A DNA stretch of 64,000 bases from Streptomyces sp. CB09001 (GTDB lineage: Bacteria > Actinomycetota > Actinomycetes > Streptomycetales > Streptomycetaceae), in the NCBI RefSeq assembly GCF_003369795.1, contig NZ_CP026730.1, forward strand, positions 5,385,001-5,449,000, written 5' to 3'. A model generated the notes under the pieces. It saw only the letters and a list, made by a program, of their open reading frames with translations, made no database searches and was not told where the DNA came from. Made by a program: the position numbers and the translations under genes. Every line of letters starts with the position of its first letter. The stretch's first letter is position 1. This document shows positions 51,096 through 62,164 of this stretch, one piece after another.

Positions 51096-51222
51096 GCCGC
51101 GCGGAACCCCGCGCGGCTTGGTACCTCGCGAGTCGAAAGCAGGTCGAGATTGCGATGAGCACTCGATGAGTACGCGATGAGTACGCCCATGAACTAGCGA
51201 CGGTCCGGACGCAACCCGGACC
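51096..51222 (+). promoter_or_regulatory. infB leader with two hairpins and short repeats
   Basis: In the 161-bp gap before infB a 9-bp stem with a 4-nt loop (GCCGCGCGG, AACC, CCGCGCGGC) lies at 51096-51117 and a 7-bp stem (GGTCCGG/CCGGACC) at 51202-51222, just before the GAGGAG ribosome binding site. Between them CGATGAGTACG occurs twice. Attenuation or translational control of infB is possible. Confidence 0.5.
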
Positions 51223-51235
51223 TCAGAGGAGCGAA

Positions 51236-54334
<3,099 letters not shown>

Positions 54335-54361
54335 GTACCGCGTCTTCCGGGAGTGACCGGT

Positions 54362-54405
54362 CCGGGGCCGGTCGGCGGAGCACAATATCCGTCGATCGGC
54401 CCCGG
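54362..54405 (+). terminator. Hairpin between infB and ylxP
   Basis: 13-bp stem with one G-T pair (CCGGGGCCGGTCG against CGATCGGCCCCGG), 18-nt loop, 28 bp after the infB stop. It may be a partial terminator or RNA-processing site, since the downstream genes belong to the same functional group. Confidence 0.6.
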
Positions 54406-54486
54406 CCGTTCGTTGTACGGTTCTGATGCCCCCGCCCGTGAACGGCGGGGTCATCGATCCCGGACCGGCGGGTGAACCGGTTGTAC

Positions 54487-54780
54487 ATGTATGTGGGGAC
54501 GCTGTCCTTCGACCTCCTCCTCGGCGACGTACATTCGCTGAAGGAGAAGCGCTCCGTCGTCCGCCCGATCGTCGCCGAACTCCAGCGGAAGTACGGGGTG
54601 AGCGCGGCGGAGGTGGAGCACATGAACCTCCATCGCCGGGCCGTCGTCGGCCTGGCCCTGGTGTCCGGCGACGCGGGCCACCTGAGCGACGTGCTCGACC
54701 GGTGCGAGCGGCTGGTGGCCGGCCGTCCCGAGGTGGAACTGCTGTCGGTGAGGCGGCGCTTCCACGGCGACGACGACTGA
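54487..54780 (+). CDS. ylxP: YlxP/DUF503 family protein
   Basis: 97 residues from the ATG at 54487, chosen because the family normally begins MYVGTL; a GTG at 54472 would add five residues. The conserved core is LLLGDVHSLKEKRSVVRPIV and the closing LLSVRRR. DUF503 proteins are found between infB and rbfA in many bacteria; a role in ribosome assembly or cold adaptation has been suggested, without a firm mechanism. Two positions in the middle (AEVEHMNLHRRAVVGLAL) match the usual helix-strand unit. Confidence 0.88.
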   Translation: MYVGTLSFDLLLGDVHSLKEKRSVVRPIVAELQRKYGVSAAEVEHMNLHRRAVVGLALVSGDAGHLSDVLDRCERLVAGRPEVELLSVRRRFHGDDD

Positions 54781-54806
54781 CCGGATCGGGCAGAAGACCG
54801 GATCGA

Positions 54807-54844
54807 CCGGATCGGGCAAGAGAAGCCGGATCGGGCAAGAGAAG
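54807..54844. repeat. 19-bp tandem repeat between ylxP and rbfA
   Basis: CCGGATCGGGCAAGAGAAG occurs twice in tandem (54807-54825, 54826-54844), with shorter CCGGATCG copies at 54781 and 54798. It ends just before the rbfA ribosome binding site. Confidence 0.9.
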
Positions 54845-54864
54845 AAAGAACGGGAGACGGACCA

Positions 54865-55347
54865 GTGGCCGACAACGCGCGGGCGAAAAGGCTGGCGGAC
54901 CTCATCCGAGAGGTGGTGGCCCAGAAGCTGCAGCGCGGGATCAAGGACCCGCGGCTCGGCTCACACGTCACCATCACGGACACGCGGGTCACCGGTGACC
55001 TGCGGGAGGCGACCGTCTTCTACACGGTCTACGGGGACGACGAGGAGCGGAAGGCCGCCACGGCGGGCCTGGAGAGCGCCAAGGGCATCCTGCGCTCCGA
55101 GGTGGGCAAGGCGGCCGGCGTGAAGTTCACGCCCACCCTGACCTTCGTCATGGACGCCCTTCCGGACACCGCCCGCAACATCGAGGACCTCCTCGACAAG
55201 GCGCGGCAGTCCGACGAGAAGGTGCGCGAGGCGTCCGCGGGCGCCGCCTACGCCGGGGAGGCGGACCCGTACCGCAAGCCGGGCGAGGACGAGACCGACA
55301 CCGAAGGCGCCGTCGAGGCCGACGAGACGGACGACACCGCTAAATGA
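54865..55347 (+). CDS. rbfA: Ribosome-binding factor A
   Basis: 160 residues from a GTG at 54865. The KH-like fold shows RAKRLADLIREVVAQKLQRG, IKDPRLGSHVTITDTRVTGD and TPTLTFVMDALPDTARNIED. The C-terminal 35 residues (after DEKVREASAG) are acidic and disordered (ETDTEGAVEADETDDTAK). RbfA is needed for 16S rRNA processing and 30S maturation. The stop overlaps the truB start (ATGA), so the two are coupled. Confidence 0.96.
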   Translation: MADNARAKRLADLIREVVAQKLQRGIKDPRLGSHVTITDTRVTGDLREATVFYTVYGDDEERKAATAGLESAKGILRSEVGKAAGVKFTPTLTFVMDALPDTARNIEDLLDKARQSDEKVREASAGAAYAGEADPYRKPGEDETDTEGAVEADETDDTAK

Positions 55348-56249
55348 CCGACAAGCACACCACGCCCGACGGCCTTGTCATCGTCGACAAGCCGTCGGGC
55401 TTCACTTCGCACGACGTCGTCGCCAAGATGCGGGGCATCGCCCGCACCCGGCGCGTCGGGCACGCCGGCACGCTCGACCCGATGGCGACGGGCGTCCTGG
55501 TCCTCGGTGTGGAGCGGGCGACCAAGCTCCTCGGGCACCTCGCCCTCACCGAGAAGGAGTACCTGGGCACGATCAGGCTCGGGCAGACGACGCTGACCGA
55601 CGACGCCGAGGGCGAGATCACGGGGTCGCGGGACGCCTCGAAGGTCACCCGGGAGGCGATCGACGCCGGTGTCGCCGAGCTGAGCGGCGCCATCATGCAG
55701 GTGCCGTCCAAGGTCAGCGCCATCAAGATCAAGGGCGTGCGCTCCTACAAACGGGCCCGCGAGGGCGAGGAGTTCGAGATCCCCGCCCGCCCCGTCACCG
55801 TCTCCTCCTTCGCGGTGTACGACGTCCGGGACGCCGTCGCCGACGACGGCACCCCGGTGGTGGACCTGGTGGTCTCGGTGACCTGCTCGTCCGGCACCTA
55901 CATCCGGGCGCTGGCCCGCGACCTGGGCGCCGGACTCGGCGTCGGCGGGCATCTCACGGCGCTGCGCCGCACCCGCGTCGGGCCGTACAAGCTGGACGGC
56001 GCCCGGACCCTGGAGCAGCTCCAGCAGGAGCTCACCGTCATGCCCGTCGCGGACGCGGCGGGCGCCGCCTTCCCGCGCTGGGCGGTGGACGCCAGGCGGG
56101 CCAGGCTGCTCACCAACGGCGTACGGCTGGAGATGCCCGAGGAGTACACGGGCGTCGGTGCCGTCGCCGTCTTCGATCCCGAGGGGCGCCTCCTCGCCCT
56201 CGTGGAGGAGCACAAGGGCAAGGCGAAGAGCCTGGCCGTCTTCGGCTGA
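55344..56249 (+). CDS. truB: tRNA pseudouridine-55 synthase
   Basis: 301 residues. The catalytic aspartate is Asp45 in GHAGTLDPMATGVLVLG. GLVIVDKPSGFTSHDVV, YLGTIRLGQTT, KIKGVRSYKRAREGEE and VTCSSGTYIRALARDLG complete the family pattern, and the C-terminal actinobacterial TruB/PUA-like domain covers about 230-301. It isomerises U55 in the T-loop of tRNAs. Last gene of the rimP operon, followed by a terminator. Confidence 0.97.
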   Translation: MTDKHTTPDGLVIVDKPSGFTSHDVVAKMRGIARTRRVGHAGTLDPMATGVLVLGVERATKLLGHLALTEKEYLGTIRLGQTTLTDDAEGEITGSRDASKVTREAIDAGVAELSGAIMQVPSKVSAIKIKGVRSYKRAREGEEFEIPARPVTVSSFAVYDVRDAVADDGTPVVDLVVSVTCSSGTYIRALARDLGAGLGVGGHLTALRRTRVGPYKLDGARTLEQLQQELTVMPVADAAGAAFPRWAVDARRARLLTNGVRLEMPEEYTGVGAVAVFDPEGRLLALVEEHKGKAKSLAVFG

Positions 56250-56270
56250 GCCCACACCGTCGGGTCCGCC

Positions 56271-56314
56271 CGTGGAGCGGCGCACACGGGGACTGCCACT
56301 GTCGCCGCTCCACG
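56271..56314 (+). terminator. Terminator at the end of the rimP-truB operon
   Basis: Perfect 12-bp stem (CGTGGAGCGGCG and CGCCGCTCCACG) with a 20-nt loop, 21 bp after the truB stop. Confidence 0.75.
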
Positions 56315-56502
56315 GTCCCCCCTCGGTTCCCCCACCCCCTAGGTTGTATCCAACCCACCCCTTCTGTTCACCCGTCCGGGCAGGCGCTCGGAGTGAACCG
56401 GGGGAGTGGAAGGGGGCGCGTTCGCCGGAGGCTCTGTCCCGCTGATCATCACGCGCCTACCGTCGAACACACAGCACGGGTGTACGGCGGGGAGGTTCGA
56501 CG

Positions 56503-59500
56503 ATGACGTCGCGGAACCGGTCCCGGGAGGCGACGGGCGGCAGGGCGGGGGAGCGGCCCGGGGACGGCTCCCGGGAGGCGCGAGGCGGGCTCCCGGCCGT
56601 CCGGGGGGTTGACCCGGCGGAGCACGCCGCAGCCGACGCCGCCCTGATCCGTGTCCACGACCTCGCCGGCCGCCCACGCGGCACGGGATTCGTCGCCGAC
56701 CACCACGGCACGGTGCTCACCAGCCACGAAGCGGTGGACGGCCTGTCCCGGCTGGTCCTGAGCACCGCCGGAGGCCGCCGCCGTGTCGTGGCCGCCGCCG
56801 ACGTCGTCCCGTTGCCCGCCCTCGGCCTGGCCCTCGTGCGCACCGAGGGCCTCGGCGCCGCCCCGCTGCCCCTGAGCACGCGGGACCGCGTCGAGGCCGG
56901 GACCTACGTCCGGATCGCCGCCGGGGGCTGGCGCGAGGCCCGGGTCCTGGGCGCCACCGACGTCACCTACACCGCCACCGACCGCTTCCACCTCCTCGGC
57001 GACGCCCTCGAGCTGGCCATCGGCACCTGCGGGCGCGACGCGCTGCGGCTGGGCGGGGGAGCGGCCGGCGGGCCCGTGCTCGACGTGGCGACCGGCGCCG
57101 TCCTCGGCGTCCTCGGCACCGCCCTCAGCTCCGGCCACAGCGACGTCGGATTCGCCGTGCCGCTGCGCCGCACGGCCACCGGCCCGCTCGCCGACCTCCT
57201 CGCCGAGAACGCGGCGACGGTCCCGGCGTACGGCGCCGACCTCAACCTGGCCGGTGTGCTCGCCCTGACGGCGACCTCGGTCACGGAGGCCGGACCCGGC
57301 GCCCGCGAACCGGTCGAACGGGCTGGGGTGACGCGCGAGTTCGCCGCCTTCGCCGCGAGCGGCACCCGGATCCTGGGCCTGGTCGGCGCCCCGGGCAGCG
57401 GCCGTACGACCGAGCTGGCGGCCCTCGCCGCACGCCGTTCCGGGGGACCCGCAGCGGCCCCCACGCTGTGGCTCCGCGGGGCCGATCTGCACGACGAGGA
57501 CATGTCGCTGGCGGACGCGGCGCGGCGGACGCTGGCCCGGGCCGCCCGCATCGTCGCCGCCCCGGACCCGGACCGCCCGGGCCCCGTCGGCCTCGGCGAC
57601 GTCACCCCCGAACGCCTCGCCCACCTGGCCCGCACCGCCGGACGACCCCTCCTGGTCGTCCTGGACGGCCCGGAGGAGATGCCGCCCGTCCTGGCTCACC
57701 GCCTCCCCGAGTGGACCGAGGGCACGACCGCCTGGCTGCGGGAGACGGGCACCCGACTCGTGGTGGCCTGCCGCGCGGAGTACTGGGAGCACGCGGGAGC
57801 GGAGTTCCCGGGGGAGCTGCTGTACGGACCCGACTCCGGGGTGTCGCCGTCCGGCCCGGCGGGCGCGGCGCGGCCACCCAGGTGGGCGGGGGACGTCCCG
57901 TCGCCCAGGGTGTCCACCGGTTCGGGGTCCTGGCCTGGTCCGGGTGGTGCGGTGTGGGCGGCGGACGGTGCGGTGCCGTCCGGGGGAGCGGTCGCCGTGC
58001 CGGGGTCGGGGACTGCCGGGGGTGTGCCGACGCCCGGGGCGAGTGGCGGGACGTGTGGGTCGGGGGCGGCCGGTGGCGTCTCTTCGCCCGGGGCGGGTCC
58101 GCGGGAGCCGGGGTCGGGGACTGTCGGGGGTGTGCCGACGCCCGGGGTGAGTGGTGGGACGTGTGGGTCGGGGGCGGCCGGTGGCGTCTCTTCGCCCGGG
58201 GCGGGTCCGCGGGAGCCGGGGTCGGGGACTGTCGGGGGTGTGCCGACGCCCGGGGTGAGTGGTGGGACGTGTGGGTCGGGGGCGGCCGGTGGCGTCTCTT
58301 CGCCCGGGGCGGGTCCGCGGGAGCCGGGGTCGGGGACTGTCGGGGGTGTGCCGACGCCCGGGGTGAGTGGTGGGACGTGTGGGTCGGGGGCGGCCGGTGG
58401 CGTCTCTTCGCCCGGGGCGGGTCCGCGGGAGCCGGGGTCGGGGACTGTCGGGGGTGTGCCGAGGCCCGGGGTGAGTGGTGGGACGTGTGGGTCGGGGGCG
58501 GCCGGTGGCGTCTCTTCGCCCGGGGCCGGTCCGCGGGAGCCGGGGTCGGGGGCTGTTGGGGGCGGTCCGGCGCTCGGGGCGGGTGGTGGGACGTCCGGCG
58601 GGGCGGCTTGGCCGCGTCGCACCGTCGGCACCACCGTCGGCACCACCACCGGCACCACCGTCGGACCGGGCCCGGCGCCCGGGACGGCCGCAAGCCCGGC
58701 GCGCGGGACGGCCGCAAGCCCGGCGCCCGCGACGGCCGCAGACCCGTCGGGCGGGACGGAAGCCGTCGAAGGCGGACCGGCGTCCGCCCCGCGGGTGACA
58801 GTGGGCGCCCGGGGTCGCGGGTACGCCGGGCTCCCGCCCTGCGTCCGGCTCGGTGACCTGCGCGACGACGAGGCCCGGGAGGCGCGCGCCCGCCACGGCG
58901 TGCCGGAAGGCGCCCTGGCGGACCCGGACGCCGGGCACCCCCTCACGATCCGCCTGCTCTCGGAGGTCCAGGCCGCCCTCCCCGACCCCCCGGCCCCCGT
59001 GCCCGTCGCCCGGGACGCGGTCTTCACGGCGTACCTGGACCTGATGTGCCTGCGCGTCGCCACCCGCCTGGCCGGGGAGAACGGCCTGCACGGCACCGCC
59101 GTACGCCGACTGGCCGCGAAGGTCTCCGGGCAGGTCCACGAGGCCGCCCGGCGCAGTCTCGGACCCGGGCAGGGCGGACTGGACCGGGAGTCCTTCGAGG
59201 CGCTGTTCCCGTGCGGACCGGCCCCGGCCCGGCTGGGCGGCGGCACCGGCTGGGCACCGGCCGTGCTCGCCGAGGGCCTCTTCGTACCCGCGGGCAGCGG
59301 CTACCGCTTCGCGCACGAGGAGCTCGCCGATTGGATCCAGGGCACCCACCTCGACCTGGACGAGGCCCTGCGCGCCCTCGTCCACCGGCGCGACGCCCCG
59401 CTCGGCACCCACACCCTCCCCGTCCCGCACCACCGCATCGGCTCCGTCGTCGAGGCGCTCCTGCTCCTCGCCCGCCAGCACGGCGTCCCCCAGCTGGCCC

Positions 59501-60975
59501 TGACCCTGGAGGAGCTGGTGCACGCCCTCGACCTCGACCCGCACTCCTGGTGGGCGGCGAGGCTGCTCGCCGAGGCGCTGACCCGCGTACCCGACGCGGC
59601 GCCGTACACCGACGTGCTGCGGCTGCTCGCCGACGGCATCGCGGAGCGGGGAGGGGACGGAGAGCCGACCCCCCAGGTCTTCGGGCCCGGTTTCTGGACG
59701 GCGCTGCGTGTCCCGGAGGCCACCCGCCTGGACCTGCTGCGCCGCCTCGTTCTCGCGGACGGCCCGCCGCACGCGCCCGGTCCCCGCCACCTGGACACCG
59801 TGGCCGCGCTGCTCACCGCCGACCCCACGACCGTACAGCCGCTGCTCGTCCGCTGGTTCGACGACGAACGGCCGCTGCCCGCTACCCCGCACGCCACCGT
59901 CGCGACGGCCGCGCAGGCGCTGCTGCACACCCACCGCCACCGCGGCCTGGACGGACTCACCGAGGTGCTCGTCGACTGCACGCACCGACGCGCCGACGAA
60001 CTGCTCGCCGTCCTGGCCGAGGAGGAGCCGTCCGCGCTCTGCCGCGCGGTGGAGCGGTGGGCGCGCACCGAGCGGCCCGCGCGGCAGCGCGCGGCGGTCA
60101 CCCACGGCCTGCGCACCGCCCCGCACGCACGTACCGGCGCCGACCGCACCCTGCTCCGCCACGCCGCCCTGGTGCTGCTCGCCGGACCCTCCGACAGCCC
60201 GCTGCGCGGCGGTGCACTCGCCCTGCTCGTCCAGGACCCGGACTGCCGCGACCGCCACCTCCCCAGAGCCCTCGACCTCTTCGCCGCCTGCGATCCGTAC
60301 CTTCCACCCAGCGCGGTGGCCGCCGCCCTGCCGACCCACCCCGAGCCCGTCCTCGAAGCCTTCCGGGCCCGGCTGCTCGGCCCGGACGCCGGTGAGGCGC
60401 TGCGCAGGCTCGCCGACGCCACCACGCCCCCGCTGACCCTCCGGGTGGCCGCCCTCGTCGCCCGGACCGTGACCGAGCGCCCCGAGACCGCCGGACACCT
60501 GGCCGCCTACGTCGACCGGCGCCTCGACCGGGACCCGGCACCCCGCGCCGTACTCCTCCCCCTGGTCACCCGCCTCCTCGACGACGGCCCCGAGCCGGCG
60601 CGGGCCGCGCTCGCCGGAGTCCTCGCCGCCGACGGGGCAACGGCCAGCGCCCCGCTCCGCCGCGAACTGCGGGAACACCTCTTCGCCCACGAACACGAAC
60701 CCGCCGTCCTGGACGCACTGCTGCACGCCGCCGCCCGGTGCGACGGAGAGGAGCTGCGGGCCCTCGTGCACCGCACCGGGCGGCTCCTCGTCCGCACCCC
60801 CGAGGGCGCCACCCGCTTCGACCGCGGCCTCGTCGACCTGGCCCGGCACCTCCCGGGATTCGCCCCCCGGCTGACCGGCTGGCTCACCGACGCGCCCGAG
60901 GACTGGGCCGCGCTGGTGGGCCCCAGCACCCGCCGCACGATCGAGCATCTCGCGGGCGCCCGCGTCCCCGCCTGA
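56503..60975 (+). CDS. Large multidomain protein: inactive trypsin-like domain, STAND-type NTPase interrupted by tandem repeats, helical repeats
   Basis: 1490 residues from an ATG with GGGGAGG upstream. Residues 45-230 look like a trypsin-fold domain (GTGFVADHHGTVLTSHEAVD, His75 in the place of the catalytic His), but the active-site loop is GAAGGPV rather than GDSGGP, so Ser is Ala188. An NTPase follows with Walker A GAPGSGRTTE (near 295-304), Walker B LLVVLDGPEEM (near 385) and VVACRAEYWEHAG. From about 445 to 770 it is interrupted by a Gly/Pro/Ser-rich tract containing five 36-residue repeats. The NTPase-associated region resumes at LPPCVRLGDLRDDEARE, and the C-terminal 650 residues are HEAT-like helices. 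No membrane helices. Gene position between truB and ribF is conserved in Streptomyces. It resembles signal-transducing or conflict-type NTPases; its function is unknown. Confidence 0.75.
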   Translation: MTSRNRSREATGGRAGERPGDGSREARGGLPAVRGVDPAEHAAADAALIRVHDLAGRPRGTGFVADHHGTVLTSHEAVDGLSRLVLSTAGGRRRVVAAADVVPLPALGLALVRTEGLGAAPLPLSTRDRVEAGTYVRIAAGGWREARVLGATDVTYTATDRFHLLGDALELAIGTCGRDALRLGGGAAGGPVLDVATGAVLGVLGTALSSGHSDVGFAVPLRRTATGPLADLLAENAATVPAYGADLNLAGVLALTATSVTEAGPGAREPVERAGVTREFAAFAASGTRILGLVGAPGSGRTTELAALAARRSGGPAAAPTLWLRGADLHDEDMSLADAARRTLARAARIVAAPDPDRPGPVGLGDVTPERLAHLARTAGRPLLVVLDGPEEMPPVLAHRLPEWTEGTTAWLRETGTRLVVACRAEYWEHAGAEFPGELLYGPDSGVSPSGPAGAARPPRWAGDVPSPRVSTGSGSWPGPGGAVWAADGAVPSGGAVAVPGSGTAGGVPTPGASGGTCGSGAAGGVSSPGAGPREPGSGTVGGVPTPGVSGGTCGSGAAGGVSSPGAGPREPGSGTVGGVPTPGVSGGTCGSGAAGGVSSPGAGPREPGSGTVGGVPTPGVSGGTCGSGAAGGVSSPGAGPREPGSGTVGGVPRPGVSGGTCGSGAAGGVSSPGAGPREPGSGAVGGGPALGAGGGTSGGAAWPRRTVGTTVGTTTGTTVGPGPAPGTAASPARGTAASPAPATAADPSGGTEAVEGGPASAPRVTVGARGRGYAGLPPCVRLGDLRDDEAREARARHGVPEGALADPDAGHPLTIRLLSEVQAALPDPPAPVPVARDAVFTAYLDLMCLRVATRLAGENGLHGTAVRRLAAKVSGQVHEAARRSLGPGQGGLDRESFEALFPCGPAPARLGGGTGWAPAVLAEGLFVPAGSGYRFAHEELADWIQGTHLDLDEALRALVHRRDAPLGTHTLPVPHHRIGSVVEALLLLARQHGVPQLALTLEELVHALDLDPHSWWAARLLAEALTRVPDAAPYTDVLRLLADGIAERGGDGEPTPQVFGPGFWTALRVPEATRLDLLRRLVLADGPPHAPGPRHLDTVAALLTADPTTVQPLLVRWFDDERPLPATPHATVATAAQALLHTHRHRGLDGLTEVLVDCTHRRADELLAVLAEEEPSALCRAVERWARTERPARQRAAVTHGLRTAPHARTGADRTLLRHAALVLLAGPSDSPLRGGALALLVQDPDCRDRHLPRALDLFAACDPYLPPSAVAAALPTHPEPVLEAFRARLLGPDAGEALRRLADATTPPLTLRVAALVARTVTERPETAGHLAAYVDRRLDRDPAPRAVLLPLVTRLLDDGPEPARAALAGVLAADGATASAPLRRELREHLFAHEHEPAVLDALLHAAARCDGEELRALVHRTGRLLVRTPEGATRFDRGLVDLARHLPGFAPRLTGWLTDAPEDWAALVGPSTRRTIEHLAGARVPA
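58011..58605. repeat. 108-bp tandem repeat (five full copies) inside the large NTPase gene
   Basis: Units start at 58011, 58119, 58227, 58335 and 58443, with a degenerate sixth from 58551 to about 58605. Units 2-4 are almost identical. Each encodes 36 residues including TVGGVPTPGVSGG, TCGSGAAGGVSSP and GAGPREPGS, with one Cys per unit. The strong identity at DNA level points to recent expansion. Confidence 0.95.
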
Positions 60976-61050
60976 CCCGCCCGCGCGCGGCGTGGGGTGC
61001 ACCCGGTCACAGCACCGATGCCGATGCCGACCGGAGCCGGACGGCATGGC

Positions 61051-61072
61051 ACCCTTAGACCTGCGTAAGGGT
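61051..61072. promoter_or_regulatory. Inverted repeat upstream of ribF
   Basis: ACCCTTA (61051-61057) and TAAGGGT (61066-61072) with an 8-nt spacer, 48 bp before the ribF start. TTAGAC inside it resembles a -10 hexamer, so it may be an operator over the ribF promoter. No FMN-riboswitch features are visible. Confidence 0.4.
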
Positions 61073-61073
61073 C

Positions 61074-61100
61074 ACCACGGAAACCATGGAAACCACGGAA
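61074..61100. repeat. 9-bp tandem repeat in the ribF leader
   Basis: ACCACGGAA, ACCATGGAA and ACCACGGAA in a row, one base after the inverted repeat and 20 bp before the start codon. Confidence 0.8.
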
Positions 61101-61119
61101 GCACCGAGGAGCGGACACA

Positions 61120-62076
61120 GTGCAACGCTGGCGTGGCTTGGAGGACATCCCCGAGGACTGGGGACGCAGCGTCGTCACCATCGGCTCCTACGACGGCGTC
61201 CACCGCGGGCACCAGCTGATCATCAGGCACGCCGTGGACCGCGCCCGCGAGCTGGGCGTCCCGGCCGTCGTCGTCACCTTCGACCCGCACCCCAGTGAGG
61301 TCGTGCGCCCCGGCAGCCACCCGCCGCTGCTCGCCCCGCACCACCGCCGGGCCGAGCTGATGGCGGACCTGGGCGTGGACGCGGTGCTGATCCTCCCCTT
61401 CACCAAGGAGTTCTCGAAGCTCTCCGCGGCCGACTTCGTGGTCAAGGTCCTGGTCGACCGGCTGCGCGCCAAGGCGGTCGTCGAGGGCCCCAACTTCCGC
61501 TTCGGCCACAAGGCCGCCGGGAACGTGGACTTCCTCATCGAGCAGGGCAAGGTCTACGACTTCGACGTCGAGGTCGTCGACCTGTACGTCACCGGCGACG
61601 CGGGCGGCGGCGAGCCGTTCTCCTCCACCCTGACCCGCCGCCTGGTGGCCGAGGGCGACGTGGCGGGCGCCGCGGAGATCCTGGGCCGCCCGCACCGCGT
61701 GGAGGGCGTCGTCGTGCGGGGCGCCCAGCGCGGCCGTGAGATGGGCTTCCCGACGGCCAACGTCGAGACCCTCCCGCACACCGCGATCCCGGCCGACGGC
61801 GTCTACGCCGGCTGGCTGCACGCCCAGGGCGAGGCGATGCCGGCCGCGATCTCCGTCGGCACCAACCCGCAGTTCGAGGGCACCGAGCGCACGGTCGAGG
61901 CGTATGCCATCGACCGCGTGGACCTCGAGCTGTACGGCCTGCACGTCGCCGTGGACTTCGTGGCCTTCGTACGCGGGCAGGCGAAGTTCGAGACGCTGGA
62001 CGCGCTCCTCGAGCAGATGGCCGTGGACGTGGACAGGTGCCGAGAGCTCACCGCGACGGACGCCCCCAGGCCCTGA
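61120..62076 (+). CDS. ribF: Bifunctional riboflavin kinase/FAD synthetase
   Basis: 318 residues from a GTG at 61120. The N-terminal FMN adenylyltransferase domain has the nucleotidyltransferase motif IGSYDGVHRGHQ and VVTFDPHPSEV, then VEGPNFRFGHKAAGN. The C-terminal flavokinase domain (about 185-310) has EMGFPTANVE, YAGWLHA and VDFVAFVRGQAKFETLDAL. It converts riboflavin to FMN and FAD. The position at the end of the truB region is the standard one in actinomycetes. Confidence 0.97.
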   Translation: MQRWRGLEDIPEDWGRSVVTIGSYDGVHRGHQLIIRHAVDRARELGVPAVVVTFDPHPSEVVRPGSHPPLLAPHHRRAELMADLGVDAVLILPFTKEFSKLSAADFVVKVLVDRLRAKAVVEGPNFRFGHKAAGNVDFLIEQGKVYDFDVEVVDLYVTGDAGGGEPFSSTLTRRLVAEGDVAGAAEILGRPHRVEGVVVRGAQRGREMGFPTANVETLPHTAIPADGVYAGWLHAQGEAMPAAISVGTNPQFEGTERTVEAYAIDRVDLELYGLHVAVDFVAFVRGQAKFETLDALLEQMAVDVDRCRELTATDAPRP

Positions 62077-62137
62077 GGGCGTCCTTCCCCAGGCCCTGGG
62101 AGCGTCCTTCCCCCGGGGGCCTGAGGGCGTCCTTCCT
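62065..62137. repeat. 24-25 bp imperfect tandem repeat at the ribF stop
   Basis: Three units of the form CCCAGGCCCTGAGGGCGTCC plus TTCC start near 62065, 62088 and 62113; the first contains the ribF stop codon. GC-rich, with some potential to form hairpins as a terminator between ribF and the convergent ABC genes. Confidence 0.75.
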
Positions 62138-62164
62138 CCGTCGGCGCCACCCTGCCCGTCGGCG

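Noticed and set aside
58011..58605. CRISPR array or assembly duplication in the large NTPase gene
   Set aside because: 108-bp units are in frame and encode regular 36-residue repeats with small differences between copies; no spacers. An assembly artefact cannot be fully excluded but the unit differences argue against it.
60976..61119. FMN riboswitch upstream of ribF
   Set aside because: The gap is only 144 bp and lacks the conserved RFN sequence blocks; only an inverted repeat and a short tandem repeat are seen.
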